Assembly (NCBI GenBank): GCA_027338645.1
Contig: DAHWSH010000025.1
Location: forward strand, 7,054-71,053
DNA: 64,000 nucleotides
Reading direction: 5' to 3'
DNA from: JAJZIH01 sp021785265
GTDB taxonomy: Bacteria; Pseudomonadota; Gammaproteobacteria; JAKAQQ01
The translations under genes were made by a program, and so were the position numbers. This document shows positions 1 through 8,351 of this stretch, piece after piece. How positions within the stretch are numbered: the stretch's first letter is position 1; each line of letters starts with the position of its first letter. Under the pieces are notes generated by a model. That model ran no database searches, was not told where the DNA came from, and saw only the letters and a list, made by a program, of their open reading frames with translations.

Positions 1-522
1 GGAGTAGCAGACACAGGAACCGAAGGATCCGATATCCCGGCCGTTGAACCGGGTTCCCATGGACTGGGCCGCATCCCAAACGATCCGGAGATCGTGCTGA
101 GCGGCGAAGGATTCGATCGCATCGACCGGGCAGGAGGCGCCAAACAGGTGGACCGGCACAATACCCCGTGTTCTCGGGGTAAGCCGCCGGGCCGCATCGT
201 CCAGATCGATCAGGTAGGTTCGGGGATCGACATCACAGAGTACCGGGACCAGCCCCGTCTGCAGGGCCATGCTCGCCGTCGCAAAAAAACTGAATGAAGG
301 CATAAGGATCTCGTCTCCGGGCTCGAAGACGGCCGCATACGCGAGGTGGAGGGCGGCGGACCCATTGGCACAGGTCACCGCATGGCGGGCACCGACCCGA
401 TCGGCAAACGCTTTTTCGAAGCGGTCACATTCCGCGCCTTGTCTCAGTTGTCCGGAGCGGAGCACGCGCAGGGCCGCCTCGATTTCGGGCTCAGCCAGGG
501 TGGTATCGGCCATGGGAATCAT
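1..522 (-). CDS. DegT/DnrJ/EryC1 aminotransferase, N-terminal part (cut by window edge)
   Basis: PLP-dependent sugar aminotransferase family; only the first 174 codons lie in the window. The start reads MIPMADTTLAEPEIEAALRV, the usual N-terminus of DegT/WecE/WbpE proteins. It is followed by the SGQLRQG segment, the NGSAALHLAY cofactor-binding stretch and a DAAQSMG segment where the family has its PLP-contacting Asp/Ala. The ATG at 522 overlaps the TGA of the upstream oxidoreductase gene (ATGA), so the two are probably translationally coupled. With the neighbouring oxidoreductase, acetyltransferase and 2-epimerase it would supply the 3-amino group of a 2,3-diacetamido sugar (WbpE-like role). 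That substrate is inferred from context; the family also acts on many other keto-sugars. The catalytic Lys lies beyond the window. Confidence 0.85.
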   Translation of the reverse strand, partial: MIPMADTTLAEPEIEAALRVLRSGQLRQGAECDRFEKAFADRVGARHAVTCANGSAALHLAYAAVFEPGDEILMPSFSFFATASMALQTGLVPVLCDVDPRTYLIDLDDAARRLTPRTRGIVPVHLFGASCPVDAIESFAAQHDLRIVWDAAQSMGTRFNGRDIGSFGSCVCYS

Positions 523-1547
523 CGGAGAGGCGCCTTTCTCAGTTCAGGTTGCGAAACACTCGATTGAGCCAGTCGATCGAGCAGAAGTTGGAGTTCGGCT
601 GCTTCCGCCATCTGGCCGTAGGCCGGTGCCCGGTTCGCCCGAACAGCCTCCAGGAAAGTCCGGGCCTGAATCCGGTACGGATCCTCCGGACCGGAGGCGG
701 GGCGGATGGAGCTCGGACCCGCGGGATGTCCGGCCCGTTCGTGGGATAAAAAGAGCTGCGAGGGAAAGGCCGAGTCAATTGAGGCACGGATCCCTCCGTG
801 CGGTCCCTCGATCTCGACCCACTGTGAAAATCCCGGCGTCAGAAAATCGGCCTCGAGAATCACGGCGGGTCCATGGGGATAGTCGAGACGAACCACCCAG
901 AGATCATCGGCATCGACCGGAACCATTCGACCACCGATTTCCCGTTCCGGCTGACAGAGATCCCGGACCAAAAGGTGTGCATCCTGAGGCGGCCCGAAAA
1001 ACCAGAACGCGAGATCCAGGGCATGGACAAACATCTCGTTCGCGACCCCACCGCCTTCGGCATGCCGATGTTTCCACGGCTGATGGGATCCCCGGCCCCC
1101 GATCCGGAACAGGGCCAGATGGGGAGGGCCCAAGAGAGCCTCATCCACGAGAAGACGGCGAACCTCGGCGAAGAGTGGAACCGAGCGGTACAGGAATCCC
1201 ACCATACCGATCCCCTCCTTTTCCCTGAGCCGCTCGGCCAGGCGCCGGGCTTCTCCCCCGCTTGGGGCCAGGGGTTTTTCCACGAGGAAAGCCTTTCCCG
1301 CGTCCAAGGCTGCTTCGGCCAGGGGGACATGCGTCGGGGTGGGGGTCGTGATCACGACCGCTCTTATCGAATCATCCCTGAACACGGCATCAACCTTGAG
1401 GACCGATAATCCTTCCCGGTCCGCCAATGAGCGGGCCCGTCCGGGATCGATGTCCGCGACCACGAGTTCAATTCCCGGTTCGGTACCGCGCAAGCCGGCA
1501 ATATGGCGGGGTGCCTGTTTCCCGGCACCCAGGATCGCCATCTTCAC
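519..1547 (-). CDS. Gfo/Idh/MocA-family sugar oxidoreductase (WbpB/WlbA-like)
   Basis: NAD(P)-dependent sugar oxidoreductase of 342 aa, a normal length for the family. The N-terminal Rossmann fold starts with MKMAILGAGKQAPRH. The family EKP motif is at residues 90-92, and a GGGVANEMFVHALD segment at about 165-178 carries the conserved His of the C-terminal substrate domain. The gene overlaps both neighbours by 4 nt: its ATG overlaps the end of the acetyltransferase and its TGA overlaps the aminotransferase ATG. It therefore belongs to one operon with them. In the diacetamido-mannuronate pathway WbpB/WlbA oxidises C3 of UDP-GlcNAcA before transamination. This role fits the neighbours but is inference from context, because Gfo/Idh proteins have broad substrates. 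Confidence 0.85.
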   Translation of the reverse strand: MKMAILGAGKQAPRHIAGLRGTEPGIELVVADIDPGRARSLADREGLSVLKVDAVFRDDSIRAVVITTPTPTHVPLAEAALDAGKAFLVEKPLAPSGGEARRLAERLREKEGIGMVGFLYRSVPLFAEVRRLLVDEALLGPPHLALFRIGGRGSHQPWKHRHAEGGGVANEMFVHALDLAFWFFGPPQDAHLLVRDLCQPEREIGGRMVPVDADDLWVVRLDYPHGPAVILEADFLTPGFSQWVEIEGPHGGIRASIDSAFPSQLFLSHERAGHPAGPSSIRPASGPEDPYRIQARTFLEAVRANRAPAYGQMAEAAELQLLLDRLAQSSVSQPELRKAPLR

Positions 1548-2251
1548 GGGAGGGGATCCTCCGGAATCAATCCTCTCCAGGAGAGGGCGAGGTTACGTTC
1601 AAGAAGGGATTCCGGCAAAGGTTCGAAGCGAGCCGGCACACCCCGGGCCAGCATCCGGGCCGGGACATCCCGGGTCACCACAGCCCCCGCCGCCACAAAG
1701 GCATCTTCCCCGATCCGGACACCGGGACAGAGCGTGGCCCCGCCCCCCACCGTCACACCGGTCTCGAGAATGGGGCCTTCGGGTCGGTAACGATCCCTCT
1801 GTTTCAATGGGTAACGGTCATTGGTCATGACCACGCCCGGACCCACGAAAACCCGCTCGCCGATCCGGACCCGGGTCGGGATATAACAGTGGGATTCGAT
1901 CTTGACGAAGCTCGCAATCTCGACTTCGCCATCGATGATGGTCCCTGACCCAACGAGGACATGGTGGCCGATCCGGGTTTTTTCGCGGATGAGCACATGG
2001 TGGCCGGTCTGAAAATGATCCCCAATCAGGACATCGGCGTAGAGAATGGTTCCCGACCGGATTCGTGCCCCGACTCCGAGCTGCAATGGGCCCGCATCGT
2101 CGCGGTAACAATAGCCCACCGTGCATCCGGGGTCGATCTGGGCATCGGCGCCCACTTCGGCCCGAGGGTCCCTGGGAAATGGAACGGGGACACGCTGCCG
2201 CAAAGACTGCCTCTCTGACACGGGGAGGATTAGACAAATAAGCCCGCGCAT
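1544..2251 (-). CDS. Left-handed beta-helix sugar N-acetyltransferase (WbpD/WlbB-like)
   Basis: Hexapeptide-repeat acyltransferase; many V/I-G-x-x-x-x turns run through residues ~45-200, with an MTNDRYPL segment typical of the WlbB/FdtC/QdtC group and an AGAVVTRDVP end-cap. It probably acetylates the 3-amino group made by the adjacent aminotransferase. The start is uncertain. The only ATG (2251) overlaps a perfect TATAAT on the same strand at 2255-2250, so translation may begin further in, at GTG 2221 or TTG 2203; the latter has a GAGAGG upstream. Its 3' end overlaps the oxidoreductase ATG by 4 nt. The family call is firm and the substrate is inferred. Confidence 0.85.
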   Translation of the reverse strand: MRGLICLILPVSERQSLRQRVPVPFPRDPRAEVGADAQIDPGCTVGYCYRDDAGPLQLGVGARIRSGTILYADVLIGDHFQTGHHVLIREKTRIGHHVLVGSGTIIDGEVEIASFVKIESHCYIPTRVRIGERVFVGPGVVMTNDRYPLKQRDRYRPEGPILETGVTVGGGATLCPGVRIGEDAFVAAGAVVTRDVPARMLARGVPARFEPLPESLLERNLALSWRGLIPEDPLP

Positions 2252-2255
2252 TATA
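2250..2255 (-). promoter_or_regulatory. Putative -10 box (TATAAT) of the acetyltransferase operon
   Basis: A perfect TATAAT lies on the minus strand overlapping the annotated ATG at 2251. No good -35 was found at 16-18 nt. If this is the real -10, transcription starts near 2243 and the acetyltransferase starts downstream of the listed ATG. Confidence 0.35.
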
Positions 2256-2359
2256 CCCGAACCTTAACCTGAGCCTTTCCTTTCCAATCCAAGGTGCCTT
2301 CGGCGAAACGCGAAGGGATGCTATGATGCCCACCAAGTCGAACCGATCGTGGACCCCGC

Positions 2360-3223
2360 ATGCCGGAAACCCCCAACACCCGAACCGACCGCGAGCCCGG
2401 AGCGAGCTTTGACCTGGTGGATCTCTGGATCCTCTTCCGGTCAAGAGTCCTCGTGTTCTGGGGCACCCTCACGCTTGCCCTGGCGGTCGGGATCGGACTT
2501 GCCCTGACCAGCACGCCACAGTTCCGCTACACGGCACTCATCCGCATAGGCAGCCATCGGATCGGGGAGCGCTTTATCCCGGTCATGCCGACTTCACTCG
2601 TACAAAACTGGATCCTCCATTCGCTGGTCCCTCTCTCGGCCACCCAGCTGCGGAAAGCCCTGCCGGAGACTCAGGCCATCGCGACTCGCATCCAGGTCTC
2701 TCCGATCGTGCATGGATCCGGTGTGCTCCTTCAAGTGGACGGCACCCAAGCCCAATCGAAAACGGTTCAGGCCCTTTTTGCGGCGATCAGCCGGCACGTC
2801 GAACAAAGCACCAACGCCCATCTTCTCGCCCAAGAGGAAAAATCCCGACGGCTCCTCAAAGCTGAGATCGAAAGCATTAAAAAGGAGATCGGAGTCTTTC
2901 AGGCCCAGCAAGAACGAATCGGACACGAGTCCGGTTCCCTCCACCGGCGTGCACGGTTCCATGAGATCGAGTTTCTGGCATTTGAAACCAGCCACTTAGA
3001 GCAGCAAGAAAACCACTTGGAGCGGCTTCTCGCCCGCCCGCCCGTCCGTCTGACGGAACTTTTGGGTCCGGTCAGTCGGTCCCCAGGACCTGTCGGTCTC
3101 ACACCCATCAAGAAAGTCGGCATTTTCCTGCTGCTCGGGGCGATTTTAGGAGCAGCCTTGGTCATTCTGCTCCATCTCCGGGATCAGGCCCGGAAACGTT
3201 TACGAGAGCAGACGGGTGCCTAA
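2360..3223 (+). CDS. Wzz-like polysaccharide chain-length determinant
   Basis: Inner-membrane polysaccharide co-polymerase of 287 aa with Wzz topology. A transmembrane helix sits at about residues 31-50, followed by a large periplasmic domain with a charged coiled-coil stretch (~165-225), and a second helix at about 250-272 just before a basic cytosolic tail. Such proteins set O-antigen or capsule modal length. It lacks the C-terminal tyrosine kinase domain of Wzc types. It is the only plus-strand gene inside the minus-strand sugar cluster, lying between the epimerase and acetyltransferase genes, so it has its own promoter. The topology is clear; residue-level Wzz motifs are weak, so the exact subgroup is unknown. 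Confidence 0.75.
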   Translation: MPETPNTRTDREPGASFDLVDLWILFRSRVLVFWGTLTLALAVGIGLALTSTPQFRYTALIRIGSHRIGERFIPVMPTSLVQNWILHSLVPLSATQLRKALPETQAIATRIQVSPIVHGSGVLLQVDGTQAQSKTVQALFAAISRHVEQSTNAHLLAQEEKSRRLLKAEIESIKKEIGVFQAQQERIGHESGSLHRRARFHEIEFLAFETSHLEQQENHLERLLARPPVRLTELLGPVSRSPGPVGLTPIKKVGIFLLLGAILGAALVILLHLRDQARKRLREQTGA

Positions 3224-3492
3224 GCATCCCAGGGCGGGTTTTGTACCACCAGGGACAAAAGAGGGTTCATGGGTATTCGGCCGAGTGCGTGAAGCGAGGG
3301 CGTTGGTGAAACTCGCTCATCCTGAGAAGATCCTGCCGAGTGTGGACCGTTCTCTCAATCCGCCGGCTCATGCTGATCGGTCTGGGCTATGGGCGTGGGG
3401 AAAGCGGCGGTGTCCTTGCCTGACTAATCCCGGACCGCGTGCGGCAACCTTTCACCTGCCCCAAGGCTCCTCGGGTCAAGGATCCTGACCAA
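3224..3492. other. Intergenic gap, nothing recognised
   Basis: 269 bases between the convergent Wzz-like and WecB-like genes. I see no credible gene, RNA or clear terminator with a T-run. Confidence 0.5.
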
Positions 3493-4635
3493 TCATTTCT
3501 CGCCAACGACCCGCAAGGCATAATCGACGATTCGTTCGGCCGCATGCCCATCCCCAAACGGAACTTTCCAGTCCACCCGGGCATGGAGAGCCTCTGAGGC
3601 CCCAGCCAGGATGTGATCCGGATCGGTACCGACCAGCCGGTTGGCCCCAGTTTCGATCGTCTCGACCCACTCGGTATTTTCCCGGAGGGTCACACAGGGA
3701 ATCCGATGGATACACGCTTCCTGCTGCACCCCGCCGGAATCGGTCAGGATCAGGGCCGCGCGGGAAAGCAGGGCCAGAAACTCGAGATACCCGCTTCCGG
3801 GACGGATTTCGACCCGATCCAGGGAATGCACCCACTCTTCCAGGCCAAACTCCTGCAATCGTTTGAGCGTTCGAGGGTGCGCGAGACAGAGGACCGTGAG
3901 GTCCAGCCCCTCGGCAACACGGGCGGCTCCGGTGAAAATACCGCGCAGACGGCCCGGATCATCCACGTTCTCCTCGCGGTGAGTTGTGAGGACCGCATAA
4001 GGACGCCCGGTATCCTGATCTCGCCGATCCGGTTGACCGAAACATCGCAAGGCCAGATCCAGATGGGCCCGTGAGGCATCCACGATGGGATTCCCCGTCT
4101 CGATGATCTCCCCCCGCACAGACTCCCGCTCGAGCTGCTGCCCTGCCTTGGGCGAAGAGGTAAACAAGTACTCGGAGATGTGATCGATGATCCGGCGATT
4201 ATGCTCCTCCGGCATGCACCAGTCGTAGGACCGTTCACCCGCCTCCACATGCCCGACCCGGATGCCGAGTTTGCGGGCCGCCAGGGCACCGGCAAGATTC
4301 GTGTTGGCATCCCCCCCGACCAGCACCAGACGGGGTTTCCGTTCCAGCAAGACCCGTTCGACCCCCTCAAGCATGGCCGCGGTCTGTCCTCCATGCGTCG
4401 GTTTTTCGGAAACTCCTTCCAGCCGGTAATCGGGTGTCGGCAACTCCAAGTCCGAGAAGAACTGGGCATCCATGTTCGGCGAGTAATGCTGACCGGTATG
4501 GATCACGAAATGGGCTCCGGCCTTTTTCCGCAGATGGGCGATGATGGGCGCAAACATGACGATGCCCGGCCGGGTTCCCACTACCACTGCGACCTCGGGT
4601 CGAAGCGCTTCAGGACGCAAGACTTTCTCACTCAC
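3493..4635 (-). CDS. wecB: Non-hydrolysing UDP-GlcNAc 2-epimerase family protein (WecB/WbpI-like)
   Basis: 380 aa with the GT-B-like epimerase fold. Visible motifs: VVVGTRPGIVMFAPII at the N-terminus, HTGQHYS, VGGDANTNLAG (Asp109), GHVEAGERSYD (Glu131), PEEHNRRIID (Glu143/144), TTHREENVD (His219) and LTDSGGVQQEA. The Asp, two Glu and His match the E. coli WecB active-site set with an offset of about 14. It either makes UDP-ManNAc or, given the oxidoreductase, aminotransferase and acetyltransferase nearby, acts as a WbpI-type epimerase on the 2,3-diacetamido uronic acid. The next upstream gene (glycosyltransferase) ends 8 nt inside its 5' end, so both are in one operon. Confidence 0.9.
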   Translation of the reverse strand: MSEKVLRPEALRPEVAVVVGTRPGIVMFAPIIAHLRKKAGAHFVIHTGQHYSPNMDAQFFSDLELPTPDYRLEGVSEKPTHGGQTAAMLEGVERVLLERKPRLVLVGGDANTNLAGALAARKLGIRVGHVEAGERSYDWCMPEEHNRRIIDHISEYLFTSSPKAGQQLERESVRGEIIETGNPIVDASRAHLDLALRCFGQPDRRDQDTGRPYAVLTTHREENVDDPGRLRGIFTGAARVAEGLDLTVLCLAHPRTLKRLQEFGLEEWVHSLDRVEIRPGSGYLEFLALLSRAALILTDSGGVQQEACIHRIPCVTLRENTEWVETIETGANRLVGTDPDHILAGASEALHARVDWKVPFGDGHAAERIVDYALRVVGEK

Positions 4636-5830
4636 GCTCCACCTCTCCAGGCTGTTCTTTGAGACAGTGCTCTAACCAGGGCTGGATCTCACGGGCAGCC
4701 CGTTCCCAGTTGTACTCATCCTCGAAAGCCCGGCGCGCATGATGGCGGAGTCGGCCCAAACGATCCGGATCGAAAAGCAGTTCGCGCAGAACCTGGGCCA
4801 CGGCTTCGGGGTTTTTCGTATCGACCAAAACACCGCAACCGGTCTCCACCACCGCACGACCGATCTCGCCAAAGCACGGCGCGACGATCGCCATACCGGT
4901 CTGCATATAGGTAAAAATCTTGCGGCCATTTAAGGCGCCCACCTTCTTATACAAGGGTGACTCTGGCTGATGCAGAGCCAAGCCGATTTCCGCGCCCGCG
5001 ATTCTCGCAACCATCTCCCGGTAAGGCAATGGGGGGGAGATCTCGACCTGATCCGTCAATCCCAACTCGTCGACGCACTCTGCAAGTGCGGGGGTCCAGC
5101 CGGGACCGACCAGAAGCAGGGTGAGGTTTGGGAAAACGGGTTTGAGCAGCGCAAGGGCTCGAAGCGCAACGCCGATTCCCTTGCGTTCGAGAAGCCCACC
5201 CACATAACAGATCACTCGGCGCTCGCTCTTCGTCTCTGGCTCAATCCTGGATTTCCAGGGACCGTCGTCGGCCAGAGCCGGAAGGTTGGGCACCACCCGG
5301 ACAGAGACGTTGAAACGACGGAGCTGGGACTCGAACCACCCCCCACGGGAGTCCACGGCAAAAATCCCTCGCATCGGGCGAAGTGCCAGACCTTCGAGCC
5401 ATCGCAGGATCGGCCAGGCTAGAGCTCCCAAGGGGCCGAAGTATCGCGACACATCCCAGGCATAATATTCCGCACTATCGTAAAACCAGCTCGCGCGCGT
5501 GAAGCGCCAGACCAGGGGTAACTGGAAAAGATGGGTGGCCACGAGGATGGGCGGCTGGGCCTCAGACCGGATCTCTTCCCGGATGAGCCGCGAGAGGGCC
5601 AGCCAGTAGCGGGGCATGACCAGAAGCAGGCGTGGACTCTCAGTCGGTGCACGGAGATGGATGGTTGCCAGAATGCTCTTGGGATCCTGTAAAACCAGAC
5701 TATCCGGCGAGCGATCCCAAACCACAAAACCGGGGCGTTGTCCGACCTCCTCGAACAAGCGGAAGGTATTCCACTGCCTCGGGCTGGGTGAGTGATTGAA
5801 ACAGAGGATGATGACCCGCCTCTCGCTCAA
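4628..5830 (-). CDS. GT-B glycosyltransferase (GT4-like)
   Basis: Glycosyltransferase of about 400 aa. Its C-terminal half has the GT4 nucleotide-sugar domain: VICYVGGLLERKGIGVALRA, VGPGW, a degenerate EX7E region around ALHQPESPLYKKVGALNGRK, and MAIVAPCFGEIGRAV. The start chosen is TTG at 5830, which overlaps the upstream stop (TTGA) and has GTGAGG ahead of it; it places the first beta strand (RRVIILCF) at the N-terminus. An ATG at 5869 would add 13 residues and overlap the upstream gene. The donor and acceptor are unknown. Since a UDP-sulfoquinovose synthase lies upstream in the same operon, sulfoquinovose transfer is possible but unproven. Confidence 0.8.
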   Translation of the reverse strand: MSERRVIILCFNHSPSPRQWNTFRLFEEVGQRPGFVVWDRSPDSLVLQDPKSILATIHLRAPTESPRLLLVMPRYWLALSRLIREEIRSEAQPPILVATHLFQLPLVWRFTRASWFYDSAEYYAWDVSRYFGPLGALAWPILRWLEGLALRPMRGIFAVDSRGGWFESQLRRFNVSVRVVPNLPALADDGPWKSRIEPETKSERRVICYVGGLLERKGIGVALRALALLKPVFPNLTLLLVGPGWTPALAECVDELGLTDQVEISPPLPYREMVARIAGAEIGLALHQPESPLYKKVGALNGRKIFTYMQTGMAIVAPCFGEIGRAVVETGCGVLVDTKNPEAVAQVLRELLFDPDRLGRLRHHARRAFEDEYNWERAAREIQPWLEHCLKEQPGEVERE

Positions 5831-7032
5831 GATCGCCTCACTCGTTCCATTCCGCTCCGCGAGCGGCATTCCGCCACAGCTTCGGCATACACAGACGAGA
5901 TCTGAGCCGCAACCGTTATCCAGCCGAACCGGGATTGGGCTTCTCGTGAAATTGCCTCCCGATCCCATCTCCGTCGGGTGGTCTCCTGCATGGCGAAACC
6001 CAGTTCAGAAACCGCCCCCGCCGGGACGAGAAGACCGTTTTGGCCCGGCTTGATCAGTGCGGTCAACGCGGAAATCGCACTTCCGATGACCGTCGTTCCA
6101 CAACAGAGACTTTCGAGGACGGTCACCGGATTACCCTCCCCGTAGGAGGGCAGAACGAAGCAATCGGCCGCCGCGAGATATTGCGATACGCTCTCGTGGG
6201 ACTGCCAGCCCCGGAGGATCAGCCGGCCTTCCGAGTGACGGGCCTGGCGCTCGAGATCAGTCCAGAGGGATCCGGTTCCCGCGAGAAGCAGTCGCGCTTT
6301 TTCCGGGGCCGAAGAAAAAAAGGCATGAACGGTATCCAGAACTCCCTTGGCCGGCTCCAGATTGCCGACGTAGAGAAATAAGGGGCACTCCTGCGGCAAG
6401 TCCAATGCCTGGCGGGTGGCCCCTCGATCCTGAGGCCTGAAAAGACGGGTGTCCACTCCATTGGGAATGATCCGCATCCGGTCGGGGTCGGCCCCGAGTG
6501 ACTCCAACGGGTCACGGAAATAGTCGGCCACCGCGATGATCCGGGTGGCACCTCCCACGACTGTGCGTGCCGTGAGGCGGTAGGCGGAGCGGGCGAGATC
6601 CCTGTACACATCGCCAGCATGTGCGGTTACGACAACCGGGATCGGGGCATCGGCAACCGCCCGGATCGCGGCCAGTCCGGGTGGACTCAACCAATGGGCA
6701 TGGATCAGATCATAGTGTTCCCCACTGTCAAACAACTCACGTCGGGCGAGTGCGGCCAGCTGCCGACTACGGATCTCGCGATTCCGCGGAACATAAAGAT
6801 AGGGGGGTCGTTTCAAGGTCACGGGCAGAACGTCAGAGAAAGGGGTTCGCGTCTCAAGCTTGCGTGCCCGCGATTCCAGCCAGCGGGAAGGAACGCCCGG
6901 CAACCAAGGGCGCGGGAACAAAACAGTGATCTCATGACAGTCGGCGAGGGCTGTGACCTGCGCCCGGATGAAAATCCCCCGCCCCGGATGCTCCACCGTC
7001 GGAAAAGTTTCGGTCAGAACCAGGACACGCAT
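5827..7032 (-). CDS. Glycosyltransferase family 4 protein
   Basis: 401 aa with both GT-B domains. The N-terminus MRVLVLTETFPTVEHPGRG and HAHWLSPPGLAA are typical of GT4. The C-terminal domain shows IIPNGVDTRLF, FLYVGNLEPAKGV and an EX7E-type donor site in PSYGEGNPVTVLESLCCG. It is a retaining cytosolic enzyme adding one sugar to a lipid-linked polysaccharide. The gene sits between the ligase-like membrane protein gene (7 nt away) and a second glycosyltransferase. SqdX/SQD2 sulfoquinovosyltransferases are also GT4, and a SQD1-like gene is two genes upstream, so this is one of two candidates for using UDP-sulfoquinovose. Confidence 0.88.
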   Translation of the reverse strand: MRVLVLTETFPTVEHPGRGIFIRAQVTALADCHEITVLFPRPWLPGVPSRWLESRARKLETRTPFSDVLPVTLKRPPYLYVPRNREIRSRQLAALARRELFDSGEHYDLIHAHWLSPPGLAAIRAVADAPIPVVVTAHAGDVYRDLARSAYRLTARTVVGGATRIIAVADYFRDPLESLGADPDRMRIIPNGVDTRLFRPQDRGATRQALDLPQECPLFLYVGNLEPAKGVLDTVHAFFSSAPEKARLLLAGTGSLWTDLERQARHSEGRLILRGWQSHESVSQYLAAADCFVLPSYGEGNPVTVLESLCCGTTVIGSAISALTALIKPGQNGLLVPAGAVSELGFAMQETTRRRWDREAISREAQSRFGWITVAAQISSVYAEAVAECRSRSGMERVRRS

Positions 7033-7039
7033 GGGCTAC

Positions 7040-8308
7040 TCAGTGGCAGGGAGGCAAAGAAGGCTGGACGACAAGCGTTCGCCATGAAGAAGCCACGAGG
7101 AGCACCAGCAGAAACCAGAAGAAACGATCCCGCTGAGTGCCGAGCGCAATGGACTGCACAGCGCTCGCGAGGGTCGCAACCCAAAGGCCCGTGTGATGAA
7201 AATAGTGGTGGCGGTCCGAGGAGGTTCGCAGGTGGGAGTGGGCACGCCAGCCCAGCCAGAAAATGATCCCCCCGGCCATGAGGAAGGCCAAAACCGAGGG
7301 GATCCCGCTTTCATCAGGAACCGCGATCAAAAGGTCGTGAGGACCCTGTTGTGGCTCGGAAATCGGAAACGGAAGGTAAGGAGGCATACTGGCACTGACG
7401 TTGGCCGGACCCACACCCCAGAGGGGATGCGATGCGGCCATCGCGATCCCGCCAAGCGAAAGGTTCAAACGTTCCGATCCGACCGCACCGATGGAATGCT
7501 CCGACCGGATGACCTGGGTGTTGATCCGTTCGAGATAGACCCCACCTGCCGCGAGTACGATGATCGAGAAAAGACCCAAGGTGAGAGTCAGGAGGGTTCC
7601 ACTCCGCCTCCCGGCCTTGGGAAACAGAAACCAAGCAACCAGGACCAGAACTACGAGTAGCCCGATGAGGCCCCCAAGTGAAACGGTCAGGCCAAGCCCT
7701 AAAACGAGCAGCAAAGAAACGAGAATCGCGAGGATTTTCCGGGCAGGTTTCCTTTCGTCGACAAACCAGGCCAAGGCCAGGGCGAGACCGATGTTGAATG
7801 CGAAAGCGGTGAGGTTGGGATCCCCAATTCCCGCACTGGCCCGAAGCACGAGACCATGCGTGACATCGCTCACCCAGTGAAAATGACCCAGCGCTTCGAG
7901 ACTTCCGCTCGCCATCAAGAGGGCGAGAACGGCCAGGGCGGCCGGAAAGAGCCTCGCCAGGTTTTTCCCAAGACCCGGGTCATCCACACAAATCTGGACC
8001 AGAACAAAAAACAAGACGAGACGGGCTAGGTAGGCGCCACAGAGGGCCAGGGAACCGGATCGGTTAGGTGAAATCCAGGATGAAATCAGGACCAGTCCGA
8101 AAAACACGGTCAAGGCCAACCAGAGAAGGCTTAGGATCCCGCCGATGGCCGGCATGCGTCCGTTTCGGCCCAGAACCCAGGCCAGAGCCATCCCCAAGAT
8201 CAAGAGCGGAACGAGAAGCGGGTGCCCTGCTACCGCCAGGGGTGCAAGGAGCTTCGCGGGCACACAAAGCGCCACGGTCAAGGCATAGACAATGAACCGG
8301 ATCCACAT
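7040..8308 (-). CDS. O-antigen ligase/polymerase-like membrane protein
   Basis: Multi-spanning inner-membrane protein with about ten hydrophobic helices. It has a Wzy_C-type periplasmic segment: SERLNLSLGGIAMAASHPLW and GVGPANV followed by PHDLLIAVPDESGIPSV, the counterpart of the HN..L....E.G motif of WaaL/Wzy ligases. It would polymerise or ligate the lipid-linked glycan made by this cluster. The start chosen is ATG 8308 (MWIRFIVYAL, just before the first helix). The open frame continues to a TTG at 8389, which would overlap the SQD1-like gene by 38 nt. It cannot be told from sequence whether this is the polymerase or the ligase; a second such protein lies at 10758-12509. Confidence 0.78.
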   Translation of the reverse strand: MWIRFIVYALTVALCVPAKLLAPLAVAGHPLLVPLLILGMALAWVLGRNGRMPAIGGILSLLWLALTVFFGLVLISSWISPNRSGSLALCGAYLARLVLFFVLVQICVDDPGLGKNLARLFPAALAVLALLMASGSLEALGHFHWVSDVTHGLVLRASAGIGDPNLTAFAFNIGLALALAWFVDERKPARKILAILVSLLLVLGLGLTVSLGGLIGLLVVLVLVAWFLFPKAGRRSGTLLTLTLGLFSIIVLAAGGVYLERINTQVIRSEHSIGAVGSERLNLSLGGIAMAASHPLWGVGPANVSASMPPYLPFPISEPQQGPHDLLIAVPDESGIPSVLAFLMAGGIIFWLGWRAHSHLRTSSDRHHYFHHTGLWVATLASAVQSIALGTQRDRFFWFLLVLLVASSWRTLVVQPSLPPCH

Positions 8309-8351
8309 CGGCACTGGATCGAGCGGTCGACCGGCTCGGACCTGCAAGGCC

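Noticed and set aside
269..1228. 319-codon plus-strand open frame
   Set aside because: Antisense to the oxidoreductase; arginine/proline-rich translation typical of GC-rich shadow frames.
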